A stretch of DNA of 64,000 bases. It comes from Bacteriovoracaceae bacterium (lineage in GTDB: Bacteria > Bdellovibrionota > Bacteriovoracia > Bacteriovoracales > Bacteriovoracaceae). Shown in pieces: positions 15,754-23,320 of the stretch (its first letter is position 1; each line of letters opens with the position of its first letter). Location of the stretch: the NCBI GenBank assembly GCA_023701435.1, contig JAMPXB010000010.1, positions 1 through 64,000 on the forward strand, given 5' to 3'. A model generated the notes under the pieces. The model searched no databases. It had not been told where the DNA came from and saw only the letters and a program-made list of their open reading frames with translations. The position numbers were made by a program, and so were the translations under genes.

Positions 15754-16592
15754 TGATTCTGGTCCCTAATGCTGTTGATGAATGTGTAAAAAGTTTTAGA
15801 TGAATTTTTTTTGGCCAGAGGATTCTCTTCATCAGAACTTTTAATTAAAAAGGCCTTGAATAATGATTCTTCCCTGTTTATCAGATTCGCATCCCCCACC
15901 TGTAAAATGAAGTCAGCAGTATTGCGGTTTTGAGTTTGAAGCCAGGACAAGTAGTACTCACCGTCAAAGCCAGACCTAACGGTTAAATAATAGGCCCATT
16001 TATGAATTTCCATTTTCTCTTCAAGGACCAATCGGTTCAGAAGAAGAATTCTTTCTAACGGAAGGTAACCAACCGGAACGATGGTGTGCTTTGGGTAGAG
16101 AAGATTTTCACTTCTTACTAATTCGTAGGCTAGGATACTGACCAGCATACTTTCATGCTTGATGTATTTTTCAATAAGGCCCCGGGAGATAAAAAGCTCT
16201 CCCTTGGGAAGCGAAAAGTGCAAAGGAGCATCAGAATCCAAAACGGTGATGCTGGCACTTTTAAGATCTTTGAAGAAGATCTCATTGTTGGAAATAATTT
16301 CGTTAGTTACCCACTGGAGGTATTTCTTGGAGGGGGCACTAAGCTCCAGGGTCTTAGTCTCCGGTGTTATCAGGAAGCCCTTTTTAAGTGAGGCCAGATG
16401 ATCTGCAAAGTCCTGTGAGGACATGACACTATAGCCATCCCCCAAGGATTTTTCTTTCTTTTTGCCGGGGATCTTAAAAGTGCTGCAAGCTGACAACAGA
16501 AGGAGCAGAAGAAAATAGCAACCCCCCGACGTAAGCGGGGGTTTGTTGAAGTAATATGAATGCTGGATATTAAATTTCGTTTGCGACTTCAC
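15750..16592 (-). CDS. Lipoprotein with degenerate M48-like domain (no HEXXH)
   Basis: A lipobox (LLLLLLSAC, Cys 36) follows an unusually long N-terminal stretch. Residues about 115-165 follow the M48 pattern: SLPKGELFISRGLIEKYIKHESMLVSILAYE resembles the family's alpha/beta lead into the zinc site, but the motif reads YELVR instead of HEXXH, so metal binding is lost. The C-terminal WAYYLTVRSGFDGEYYLSWL also recalls the M48 helix that carries the third ligand. It should be an outer-membrane pseudoprotease. Its start overlaps the LysM gene by 23 bp, its end overlaps amgK by 4 bp. The first 25 residues are encoded across a strong hairpin (16520-16543). No alternative ATG exists before the lipobox. 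Confidence 0.7.
   Translation of the reverse strand: MKSQTKFNIQHSYYFNKPPLTSGGCYFLLLLLLSACSTFKIPGKKKEKSLGDGYSVMSSQDFADHLASLKKGFLITPETKTLELSAPSKKYLQWVTNEIISNNEIFFKDLKSASITVLDSDAPLHFSLPKGELFISRGLIEKYIKHESMLVSILAYELVRSENLLYPKHTIVPVGYLPLERILLLNRLVLEEKMEIHKWAYYLTVRSGFDGEYYLSWLQTQNRNTADFILQVGDANLINREESLFKAFLIKSSDEENPLAKKNSSKTFYTFINSIRDQNQ
16520..16543 (-). terminator. GC-rich intercistronic hairpin inside the lipoprotein gene start
   Basis: The arms 16520-16528 and 16536-16543 pair through five G-C pairs plus closing A-T pairs around a 7-nt loop, directly downstream of the LysM stop codon. The U-tract after it on the minus strand is broken (TTGCTATTTT), so it may be a weak terminator, attenuator or mRNA-stability element rather than a full stop. 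Confidence 0.5.
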
Positions 16593-17232
16593 GACCGTTT
16601 TCTAGGTAATAAATGGTGAAGCCCGCATAAATCTTGTTCGGATCTTTGATCAGAGGGCGATTGTTTTCCCAGATAAGCTTCCACTTACTGATTGTAGTAT
16701 AAACCTGCTTGGAAATACCACCAAGAGTATCACCAGTGCGGATCAAATAAGGAAGACCTTGCGGGTTCCATACGAATTCCTCAGCAGGCGCGGTATAATT
16801 CAAAACCATGCCTTCTTTGATATTAGTGCTGCCTTTAAGGGCTTCTCTATTTTGGTTAGCAAGGTCTTTCCAAAGCTCATAGTCTCCGTAAAGTTTGAAA
16901 GCAATCAACATCAGGGTTTCATTTTTCTGAACAGTATACTGTTTAACCATTCCAGCATCATTGGAAATGACCGGAGCTGCTTCCGTACTAGTTTCTGAAA
17001 CTACCGGAGCGTCCATCAGACTGGTTTCCGGAACTGACTCTTCAGTGGCCGTAACTTCCTGAGCACCTGTTTCAACCAGGGACTGATCTCCCTCGGCTGG
17101 ATTTTCAATAAATTCGTCAGCATCTGACAATTCAATCTGAGGGGTTTCCTCATTCACTTTCTGTGCAGATTTAGAGCCGGAACAAGAAACAAGGCTAAAA
17201 CTTAGAATTACCAACCATGGTAATAGATTCAT
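16570..17232 (-). CDS. LysM-domain lipoprotein
   Basis: From ATG 17232 (preceded by AGGGAG) the protein has 220 residues with a lipobox near its N-terminus (MNLLPWLVILSFSLVSCSG, Cys 17). An acidic, low-complexity Thr/Glu/Pro-rich linker (about 20-95) leads to two LysM repeats: the first starts YTVQKNETLMLIAFKLYG, the second YLIRTGDTLGGISKQVY and ends NKIYAGFTIYYL. LysM binds N-acetylglucosamine in peptidoglycan, so the protein likely tethers the outer membrane to the wall or guides partner enzymes. It heads the run LysM, M48-like, amgK, murU. An 8-residue upstream extension lacks support. Confidence 0.88.
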   Translation of the reverse strand: MNLLPWLVILSFSLVSCSGSKSAQKVNEETPQIELSDADEFIENPAEGDQSLVETGAQEVTATEESVPETSLMDAPVVSETSTEAAPVISNDAGMVKQYTVQKNETLMLIAFKLYGDYELWKDLANQNREALKGSTNIKEGMVLNYTAPAEEFVWNPQGLPYLIRTGDTLGGISKQVYTTISKWKLIWENNRPLIKDPNKIYAGFTIYYLENGREVANEI

Positions 17233-17315
17233 AATCACTCCCTGATAATGACACACAGATAGAGTTTATTATAACTGCAACCCTACGGGGAGGGTGGAAA
17301 AATTTGCTAAGTTAT

Positions 17316-17990
17316 TTAAAAATGAAAAAACATATCTTTCTGGTCAATTGAATCCCAGATGCGTTTTACCAAACGATCAAAGTGTTCTTCATTGTCCAGG
17401 AAGTCTAATTCATCAGTATCGACGATCAGCGACTTACCCAAATTATAATTGCTGTACCATTCATCATAATACTTATTCAGACTGGTAAGATATTCAGTAG
17501 GAATCGCCTGCTCGTAGTCACGGCCACGCAGCTTGATTCTTTCCTGAAGTTTAGGAATTGAGCGGCGTAAGAAAATCATCAAGGTCGGTGGGCTAAGGAA
17601 CTGGGTCATGGACTCATAGAGATTACGGTAGTTGGTGTAATCCCGCTCATCCAGCATACCCTGATCAAAAAGCGAACGAGCGAAGATATTAGCATCTTCA
17701 TAGATGGAACGATCTTGAACAGAGCTGGCCGGTAAATTTTCAATTTCTTTGTGGGTGTTAAAACGGTGAGTCAGAAAATAAACCTGCAAAGGAAATGACC
17801 AGCGACTCATGTCTCCGTAGAAGTCAGAGAGATAAGGATTATCTTGAACCGATTCAAAATGCGGCTTCCAGCCTAATCTTTCAGACAGTTTTTTAGTGAG
17901 AGTTGTTTTACCACTACCAATATTTCCCGCCACAACCACAAACATGGGATTAGCGACGGTGCTAAGACGATGGTAGGCCTGTTCTGACAT
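17316..17990 (-). CDS. Deoxynucleoside kinase (dNK family)
   Basis: A 224-residue P-loop kinase: VVVAGNIGSGKTTLTKKL (Walker A), ESVQDNPYLSDFYGD (substrate-binding Glu), QDRSIYEDANIFA (the DRS motif typical of deoxyadenosine/deoxyguanosine kinases) and a LID segment IKLRGRDYE. It phosphorylates deoxynucleosides for salvage, which fits life on host or environmental DNA. The ATG at 17990 is chosen because AGGAGA lies 7 nt before it; an upstream ATG at 18011 would run through that site. Purine or pyrimidine preference cannot be set from the motifs. It is 83 bp ahead of the LysM gene. Confidence 0.88.
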   Translation of the reverse strand: MSEQAYHRLSTVANPMFVVVAGNIGSGKTTLTKKLSERLGWKPHFESVQDNPYLSDFYGDMSRWSFPLQVYFLTHRFNTHKEIENLPASSVQDRSIYEDANIFARSLFDQGMLDERDYTNYRNLYESMTQFLSPPTLMIFLRRSIPKLQERIKLRGRDYEQAIPTEYLTSLNKYYDEWYSNYNLGKSLIVDTDELDFLDNEEHFDRLVKRIWDSIDQKDMFFHF

Positions 17991-18083
17991 TAAGTTCTCC
18001 TGAATTTGCATCGTAAAAGCGTATTATGAAATCCGCTAGAAATCTTGACTCATTTAATCAATTTTATATTTTTTTTTGATGCG

Positions 18084-18112
18084 TTTACGTTATCGCGTTA
18101 ATTACTTAGAAT
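18084..18112 (+). promoter_or_regulatory. Predicted promoter for a near-leaderless gene
   Basis: TTTACG (18084-18089), a 17-bp spacer and TAGAAT (18107-18112) lie just upstream of the ATG at 18121, so transcription would begin about 1-2 nt before it. There is no Shine-Dalgarno. Confidence 0.5.
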
Positions 18113-18120
18113 GAAAAGAA

Positions 18121-19098
18121 ATGAAGTTAATCAGTATTTATTTTATTTATGTCTTACTCACTTTAAGCTTTACCGTAGCGGCTCAGTCCCTCGTGGAAGA
18201 CGCAAATTTAAACCAAGATTCCAGTGGTAATGAAAATCTTTTCACTGAAACAATAAAAATTATTTCAGACTCAAAGAAGATTTTTATTCTCACCAATAAT
18301 AATCAACAACTCGGTACGGGAGATTTTATTTCTCTCGCCTTGGACAATAATCTCGCCGCTCGTGCCTTGGTCGCTAAAACTCACCAAGGTCAAGTTGGGA
18401 TAAAAATTCTAAAAATTTATTCCCTCGCCCAATGGGGCCGATTGAAACGCAACCAGGAAGTACAAATCATCAAAGGTGATGACTCTACTTTCGGAAAAAA
18501 ACCTGTCGAAGCAGCTGATGATACTCCGATCGCCAAAATCCGCAGTGAAGAAGATCTTTATACCGGAGACGTGGTGGTAGAAGATGATATCGGTGTTTTT
18601 GATGAAAATAAAAATCGTCACATTAAACCAGACAATATCGTGGCCTTGACCGGCGCTTTTTATGAAGCTGCAGAAGTTGAGTCACGAGGCGGGAAATTAC
18701 GGACCAATGAGTTTGGCATTTCCTGGGCTTTTCAATTTGCAGACAATTATTTCGCTGAAGGTCTTTATGGTCGGGCCTTGATGGATAATTTCCCGGGGGA
18801 TGGCAGTCAGACTTTGGCCAATCACCTAACCGCGCGACTGAAGTACAATATTAAAGGACCACTTTACACCTTCTTCATGCCTTACATTGGCTTTCACACT
18901 TACACTATTTCTAGTCCTGATGCCGGTAAGACAAATAACGATGCTGTTAATCAGGAAGAACTAAATGCAATTGATGATTTGAAAAAATCCGGTCCGGTCT
19001 TCGGTGTCACTATTATGCGCCGATTAGTGCCTGGGTGGTTTATTAAAGGTGATATTGGTTCTGATATCATTAATGTGGGTTTTGCCATTGAGTTTTAA
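18121..19098 (+). CDS. Exported protein: FlgT-like domain plus outer-membrane barrel
   Basis: I do not know the family. The 325-residue product has a signal peptide (MKLISIYFIYVLLTLSFTVAAQS). Residues about 35-125 form a small beta domain (SKKIFILTNNNQQLGTGDFI ... VGIKILKIYS ... EVQIIKGDD) similar in pattern to the C-terminal domain of FlgT-like proteins. From about 175 to the end there is a beta-barrel-like region (LTGAFYEAAEVESRGG ... VGFAIEF, terminal Phe). The same layout appears in the protein at 59848-61308. It starts a plus-strand run leading to folK. Its start seems leaderless. Confidence 0.7.
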   Translation: MKLISIYFIYVLLTLSFTVAAQSLVEDANLNQDSSGNENLFTETIKIISDSKKIFILTNNNQQLGTGDFISLALDNNLAARALVAKTHQGQVGIKILKIYSLAQWGRLKRNQEVQIIKGDDSTFGKKPVEAADDTPIAKIRSEEDLYTGDVVVEDDIGVFDENKNRHIKPDNIVALTGAFYEAAEVESRGGKLRTNEFGISWAFQFADNYFAEGLYGRALMDNFPGDGSQTLANHLTARLKYNIKGPLYTFFMPYIGFHTYTISSPDAGKTNNDAVNQEELNAIDDLKKSGPVFGVTIMRRLVPGWFIKGDIGSDIINVGFAIEF

Positions 19099-19243
19099 AT
19101 TATTTTTGCTTTTATTTTTTGCGGCAGCTTGTGGAGTAAAAGGTGATCCTATTGCACCTACTACTAAACCTATGCCCTCTTTTTTAGACAATTATCCGGA
19201 CATCGAAACGGAACAGCCGCTTAATGAATACAAGAATCGCTAA
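19073..19243 (+). CDS. Small LptM-like lipoprotein
   Basis: The 56-residue product has a short hydrophobic signal with lipobox (FKLFLLLFFAAACGVKG) and the sequence CGVKGDPIAPTTKP, which matches the CGxKGpLxxP pattern of LptM (YifL), a small lipoprotein that helps mature the LptD LPS translocon in other bacteria. The start overlaps the preceding gene: ATG 19073 gives a 20-residue signal, while TTG 19088 gives 15. It ends in TAATG, sharing a base with the folK start. The family call is based on this short motif only. Confidence 0.65.
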   Translation: MWVLPLSFKLFLLLFFAAACGVKGDPIAPTTKPMPSFLDNYPDIETEQPLNEYKNR

Positions 19244-19701
19244 TGTCATTAATCATCGCCACTGGTTCTAACATTGGTCATTCCCTGCAAATTTTAAAAG
19301 ACGCCCGCCAAAGGCTAAGTGAGAGCTTTGAGCTTATTGCGGAAAGTCGGATTTATACATCCCCTGCTGTGGAGTATGAAAATCAGCCTGATTTTTTCAA
19401 TCAAGTGTTAGAGTTCAAAATACCTGATCTAGATCCTGAACAAGTGATGCAAAAGTTATTAGACTTAGAGCAGGAATTTGGCAGAAACCGGAATATTCCT
19501 AAGGGACCCCGGACTTTGGATTTGGACATTATTTTTTGGAATCTGGAAAAAATAGACCAAGACGCGCTCACCGTGCCTCATCCGCGCTGGGCAGAACGCA
19601 GCTTTGTGGTAAAACCGCTTAAGGAATTACCTTTCTTCCAAACAATTGAAAAATGTTTTACAATACCCAAGTCATTCATTGTAGATGCCTTTCCCGTTTA
19701 A
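19243..19701 (+). CDS. folK: 2-amino-4-hydroxy-6-hydroxymethyldihydropteridine pyrophosphokinase FolK
   Basis: FolK transfers pyrophosphate from ATP to the pterin precursor of folate. The protein, 152 residues, has IATGSNIG, the Asn/Phe segment QPDFFNQVLEF, EFGRNRNIPKGPRTLDLDIIFW (the family signature with two metal-binding Asp) and VPHPRWAERSFVVKPL. All are standard. The ATG overlaps the stop of the LptM-like gene. The acyl-CoA dehydrogenase gene follows after 24 bp with its own ribosome site. Confidence 0.95.
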   Translation: MSLIIATGSNIGHSLQILKDARQRLSESFELIAESRIYTSPAVEYENQPDFFNQVLEFKIPDLDPEQVMQKLLDLEQEFGRNRNIPKGPRTLDLDIIFWNLEKIDQDALTVPHPRWAERSFVVKPLKELPFFQTIEKCFTIPKSFIVDAFPV

Positions 19702-19725
19702 GTTTTTATAATCAAGGATTAGATT

Positions 19726-20862
19726 ATGGACTTTGCCCTATCCTCAGAACAACTCGAGATTCGCGAGCTTGCTCTCAAGTTTGCCAAAAATGAGATGATT
19801 CCTCATGCTCAGGAATATGATGAGGCGGGAACCTTTCCTCATGAAATTTTCAGAAAGGCTTGGGAACTAGGCTTGATCAATACCTGTATCCCGGCAGAAT
19901 ACGGCGGCACCGGGTTTTCTTCAGTCGACAGTGTGATTATTTCGGAAGCCCTCGCCTATGGCTGCATGGGCATGAACACTTCCTTCATGGCCAACGACCT
20001 GGCGCTGTTGCCGATTGTGATCGGCGGCTCTCATGAGCAAAAGAAAAAATTCCTCGAACCCTTTACTCAAGATTTTAAAATCGCTTCTTTTTGCTTAACC
20101 GAGCCAGGCAATGGTTCCGATGCCGGGGGCATTAAGACCCAAATAAAAGATGGCGGTGATCACTGGATCGTATCCGGTGAAAAGATGTGGATCACCAACG
20201 CCGGTTATGCTGATTTGTTTGTGGTTTATGGAACCATTGATCCCAATTTAAAACATAAAGGGATCTCGGCCATTGTGGTTGATCCCAAGTCACCGGGAAT
20301 TGAACTGGGTAAAAAAGAAGACAAAATGGGTCACCGTTCTTCTGACACCCGAGGTGTGCGCTTCAATAATGTGAAAGTGCCCAAAGAAAATATGTTGGGA
20401 AAACCAGGGGAGGGCTGGGCGATTGCCATGAAGACCCTGGACCACTCACGCCCGCTGGTGGCCTCTTCAGCATTGGGCGGTTCGGCCCGAGCGCTGGAAC
20501 TTTGTATTCAGTATTCCAAAGAAAGAATTCAATTTGGAGTTCCGATTGCAAAGCATCAGGCCATTCAATTTATGATTGCCGAAATGGGTATGAAAGTTGA
20601 GGCTGCCCGGCTACTTGTCCACAAAGCCGCATGGCTCTGTGATCAAGGTGCCCACAATACCGAAATTGCCTCTTATGCAAAGGCTTTTGCGTCCGACTCT
20701 TGTATGCAAATAACGACAGATGCAGTACAAATTTATGGCGGTTACGGTTATAGTAAAGAATACCCTGTTGAAAAACTCATGCGCGACGCTAAACTAATCC
20801 AGATTTATGAAGGGACCTCTCAAATCCAGCGTTTAGTGATGGCCCGCGAGTTGTTAAAATAA
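19726..20862 (+). CDS. Acyl-CoA dehydrogenase
   Basis: A flavoprotein of 378 residues that dehydrogenates acyl-CoA thioesters and passes electrons to ETF. Signatures: FCLTEPGNGSDAGG (FAD/substrate contact), WITNAGYADLFVVYG, RIQFGVPIAKHQAIQF and the C-terminal IYEGTSQIQRLVMAR, where E362 is the catalytic base as in short-chain, butyryl and related enzymes. The exact chain-length or branched-chain specificity cannot be told. AAGGA precedes the ATG. etfB and etfA follow in the same direction with 25- and 17-bp gaps, giving a complete dehydrogenase-ETF electron chain. Confidence 0.94.
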   Translation: MDFALSSEQLEIRELALKFAKNEMIPHAQEYDEAGTFPHEIFRKAWELGLINTCIPAEYGGTGFSSVDSVIISEALAYGCMGMNTSFMANDLALLPIVIGGSHEQKKKFLEPFTQDFKIASFCLTEPGNGSDAGGIKTQIKDGGDHWIVSGEKMWITNAGYADLFVVYGTIDPNLKHKGISAIVVDPKSPGIELGKKEDKMGHRSSDTRGVRFNNVKVPKENMLGKPGEGWAIAMKTLDHSRPLVASSALGGSARALELCIQYSKERIQFGVPIAKHQAIQFMIAEMGMKVEAARLLVHKAAWLCDQGAHNTEIASYAKAFASDSCMQITTDAVQIYGGYGYSKEYPVEKLMRDAKLIQIYEGTSQIQRLVMARELLK

Positions 20863-20887
20863 GTTCAGTTTCTTTAAAGGAGATACT

Positions 20888-21676
20888 ATGAATATTTTTG
20901 TGTGCGTGAAGCAAGTTCCAGACACAGAAACAAAAATCACTCCAAATGGTGATGGAAGTTTCATTGAAACAGCTTCGATTAAATGGATCATGAACCCATA
21001 TGATGAATTTGCTGTTGAACAGGCCCTTTTAGTTAAGCAAGCAAATCCAGCCGCCAACGTAACAGTTGTTCGCGTCGGTTCTGTTAAAGATACTGAAGCT
21101 CTTCGTACAGCAATGGCGATGGGAGCTGATGAAGCCGTTTTGGTTGAAGCAGTTGATAACCTGGACTCATACTCAATTGCGAAGGCCCTTAAAGGCGCTA
21201 TTGAAAAGACTGGAAAAAAGCCAGATATCATCCTGACTGGTAAACAGGCCATTGATGATGATGCTCTTCAAGTTCCACAAATCCTGGCCGAGATGTTAAA
21301 TCTTCCTTCGGTATCAGTGATTGTAGGTTTCGAGCTAGCTGGCAACACCGTAAAAGTTAAGCGTGAAGTTGAAGGTGGAGCACTGGAAGTTTACGAAGTA
21401 GCAACTCCGGTTCTTCTGGCCGCTAACAAGGGTTTAAACACTCCTAGATATGCTTCTCTTCCAGGAATTATGAAAGCGAAGAAAAAACCAATGGCCCAAT
21501 TCTCACTGGCCGACGTTGGTGTTTCAGATGCTGATAGACGTGTGAAGTATTCAGGTTTCAAACTTCCACCAGAAAAACCAGCTGGTAAGAAATTTGATGC
21601 AACTGATGCAACTAAACAAAAAGATGTAGTTGCTCAAGTTGTTGGTCTTCTTCGTACAGAAGCTAAAGTTATTTAA
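20888..21676 (+). CDS. etfB: Electron transfer flavoprotein beta subunit
   Basis: EtfB binds AMP and forms the ETF heterodimer that takes electrons from acyl-CoA dehydrogenases. The 262-residue protein has the family opening (NIFVCVKQVPDTETKI), the SIKWIMNPYDEFAVEQAL block and VKREVEGGALEVYEVATPVLLA, which includes the EtfB signature region. Strong AAAGGAGA ahead of the ATG suggests high expression. Between the acyl-CoA dehydrogenase and etfA, as in many genomes. Confidence 0.96.
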   Translation: MNIFVCVKQVPDTETKITPNGDGSFIETASIKWIMNPYDEFAVEQALLVKQANPAANVTVVRVGSVKDTEALRTAMAMGADEAVLVEAVDNLDSYSIAKALKGAIEKTGKKPDIILTGKQAIDDDALQVPQILAEMLNLPSVSVIVGFELAGNTVKVKREVEGGALEVYEVATPVLLAANKGLNTPRYASLPGIMKAKKKPMAQFSLADVGVSDADRRVKYSGFKLPPEKPAGKKFDATDATKQKDVVAQVVGLLRTEAKVI

Positions 21677-21693
21677 TTTTAAAGGACACAAAT

Positions 21694-22656
21694 ATGGCAA
21701 ACGTATTAGTTTTCACAGAACTTCATGACGGTCACGTTAAACCTGTGACTCTGGAAATTCTAGGTAAGTTAGCAGGTCAAACAGCAGATGTAGCCGTTAT
21801 TGGTGATATCGCTGCTGATCAGGTAGCTGAACTGGCCAAGCACGGCGCTCAGAATGTTCACAAATTAAAGGGTGCAAACCTCGATAAGTATTCTCCAGAA
21901 GGCTACGCTAATGCCTTGGCCGAATTCATCAAGTCGAAGTCTTATGACTACGTCTTTGCTGGTGCTACTTCTATGGGGAAAGACCTTCTTCCTCGTCTAG
22001 CAACTAAGTTTGATGCCGGTCTGGCTTCAGACGTAGTTAACTTCACAATGGATGGTGGTAGCTTCGCTGGTACTCGTCCTCTCTTTGCTGGTAAATGTCT
22101 GGCAAAAGTTGAAATCACTGGTCCTAAACCGCATTTCGTTTCTATTCGTCCCAATGCTCTAGGTATGACCGCTAATCCAACTGCTGGAGCCGGTGCTGCT
22201 GCTGACGTGAACGCTAATGCCGGTGAAATCCGTGCTGCCATTAAAGAAATCATCAAAGCTGCTTCTACGAAAGTGGATTTGACTGAGGCCAATATCATCG
22301 TCACTGGTGGCCGTGCTATGAAGAATGCTGAGAACTTCCAGATTCTGGAAAAATTAGCAGACACTATCGGTGCAACGGTTGGTGCATCTCGTGCAGCGGT
22401 GGATTCAGGTTTTGCTCCACACTCTATGCAGGTTGGTCAGACAGGTAAAACTGTTGCTCCTTCTCTTTATATTGCTTGTGGTGTTTCAGGTGCTATTCAG
22501 CATTTGGCCGGTATGAGAACTTCAAAAGTTATCGTGGCCATTAACACTGACCCAGATGCTCCAATCTTTACTAGAGCTGACTACGGTATCGTGGGAGATC
22601 TCTTCCAGATCGTACCGATTCTTACTGAAGAATTTAAAAAGCTTTTAGGAAAGTAA
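21694..22656 (+). CDS. etfA: Electron transfer flavoprotein alpha subunit
   Basis: EtfA holds the FAD of the ETF heterodimer. The 320-residue protein has VLVFTELHDGHVKP at the start, the domain-II FAD site VDSGFAPHSMQVGQTGKTV followed by PSLYIACGVSGAIQHLAGM and VAINTDPDAPIFTRADYGIVGD, which is the alpha-subunit signature. Its stop is followed by a terminator-like hairpin lying inside the next reading frame (22678-22700). Codon use is biased like etfB, suggesting high expression. Confidence 0.97.
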   Translation: MANVLVFTELHDGHVKPVTLEILGKLAGQTADVAVIGDIAADQVAELAKHGAQNVHKLKGANLDKYSPEGYANALAEFIKSKSYDYVFAGATSMGKDLLPRLATKFDAGLASDVVNFTMDGGSFAGTRPLFAGKCLAKVEITGPKPHFVSIRPNALGMTANPTAGAGAAADVNANAGEIRAAIKEIIKAASTKVDLTEANIIVTGGRAMKNAENFQILEKLADTIGATVGASRAAVDSGFAPHSMQVGQTGKTVAPSLYIACGVSGAIQHLAGMRTSKVIVAINTDPDAPIFTRADYGIVGDLFQIVPILTEEFKKLLGK

Positions 22657-22659
22657 TAC

Positions 22660-23271
22660 TTGTTACTCCAAAAATTGGCCGGCCTTTTGGCCGGCTTTCT
22701 TTATAAAAACTACGCCGCAACTTATCGTTACGAAGTTGTTTTTGAAGATCCTGCTGACAAGAAAATCTTCTTTGAAGATTTATCTACCAGAGAAAGCAAT
22801 CCTGGAAAGAACCTCATTTATGCCTGCTTCCACCAGGATGATCTAAGCTGTCTGCCCTATTTCGCGGATAAGAATATTTACATTCTTATTTCCCAATCAA
22901 AAGATGGTCAGATCCTCGCCAGTGCCGTCGAACACATGGGTTATCAGACGGTACGAGGTTCCTCTCATCGTGGTGGTGTTGCTGGTCTGTTGGCAGGAAT
23001 GAGAAAAGTCAAAGAAGGCAATAAAATAACCATTGCCGTAGATGGACCCCGTGGACCCATTTATAAAGTAAAAGAAGGGATTACTGCCGTTTCCGAAAAG
23101 TCCGGCCGGCCGATTGTGCCCGTTCGTGGTTATCCTTTTCGAAAAATTGTATTTGAGAAAAGCTGGAACAAAGCGACGCTTCCCATGCCTTTCACCAAGA
23201 TCATCTTAAAAATTGGCAAGATTCGTTTTTATTCGACTGAAGAATTAGAACAAAAGATGCAGTCTTTATAA
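22660..23271 (+). CDS. DUF374 lysophospholipid acyltransferase-like protein
   Basis: The 203-residue protein matches DUF374: ACFHQDDLSCLPYF (acyltransferase H-x4-D motif), GYQTVRGSSHRGGVAGL, ITIAVDGPRGPIYKVKEG and SGRPIVPVRGYPF. Related proteins acylate lipid A or its precursors (LpxL-like fold), so a role in outer-membrane lipid modification is likely. The start is probably TTG at 22660, three nt after the etfA stop; no ATG exists before conserved sequence. The apolar N-terminal anchor is encoded over a terminator-like hairpin, so expression may be limited relative to etfBA. Confidence 0.8.
   Translation: MLLQKLAGLLAGFLYKNYAATYRYEVVFEDPADKKIFFEDLSTRESNPGKNLIYACFHQDDLSCLPYFADKNIYILISQSKDGQILASAVEHMGYQTVRGSSHRGGVAGLLAGMRKVKEGNKITIAVDGPRGPIYKVKEGITAVSEKSGRPIVPVRGYPFRKIVFEKSWNKATLPMPFTKIILKIGKIRFYSTEELEQKMQSL
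22678..22700 (+). terminator. Terminator-like hairpin within the acyltransferase gene start
   Basis: A perfect 7-bp GC stem (GCCGGCC 22678-22684 with GGCCGGC 22689-22695, loop TTTT) is followed by TTTCT. It lies 21 nt past the etfA stop and encodes residues LAGLLAGFL of the downstream protein. It would partially end etfBA transcripts. Confidence 0.65.
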
Positions 23272-23296
23272 AAAAAGGCCAGTCCTAAGACTGGCC
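23271..23296 (-). terminator. Rho-independent terminator
   Basis: An 8-bp perfect stem (23277-23284 with 23289-23296, loop CTAA) followed on the minus strand by six U. It ends the first duplicate gene (23321-23911); the plus strand has no U-tract. Confidence 0.85.
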
Positions 23297-23320
23297 CCAT
23301 ACCGTTGTCTTCTCTAAGAA

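Noticed and set aside
21948-22364. A 138-codon minus-strand frame
   Set aside because: It is antisense to etfA; biased codon use there keeps the opposite strand open by chance.
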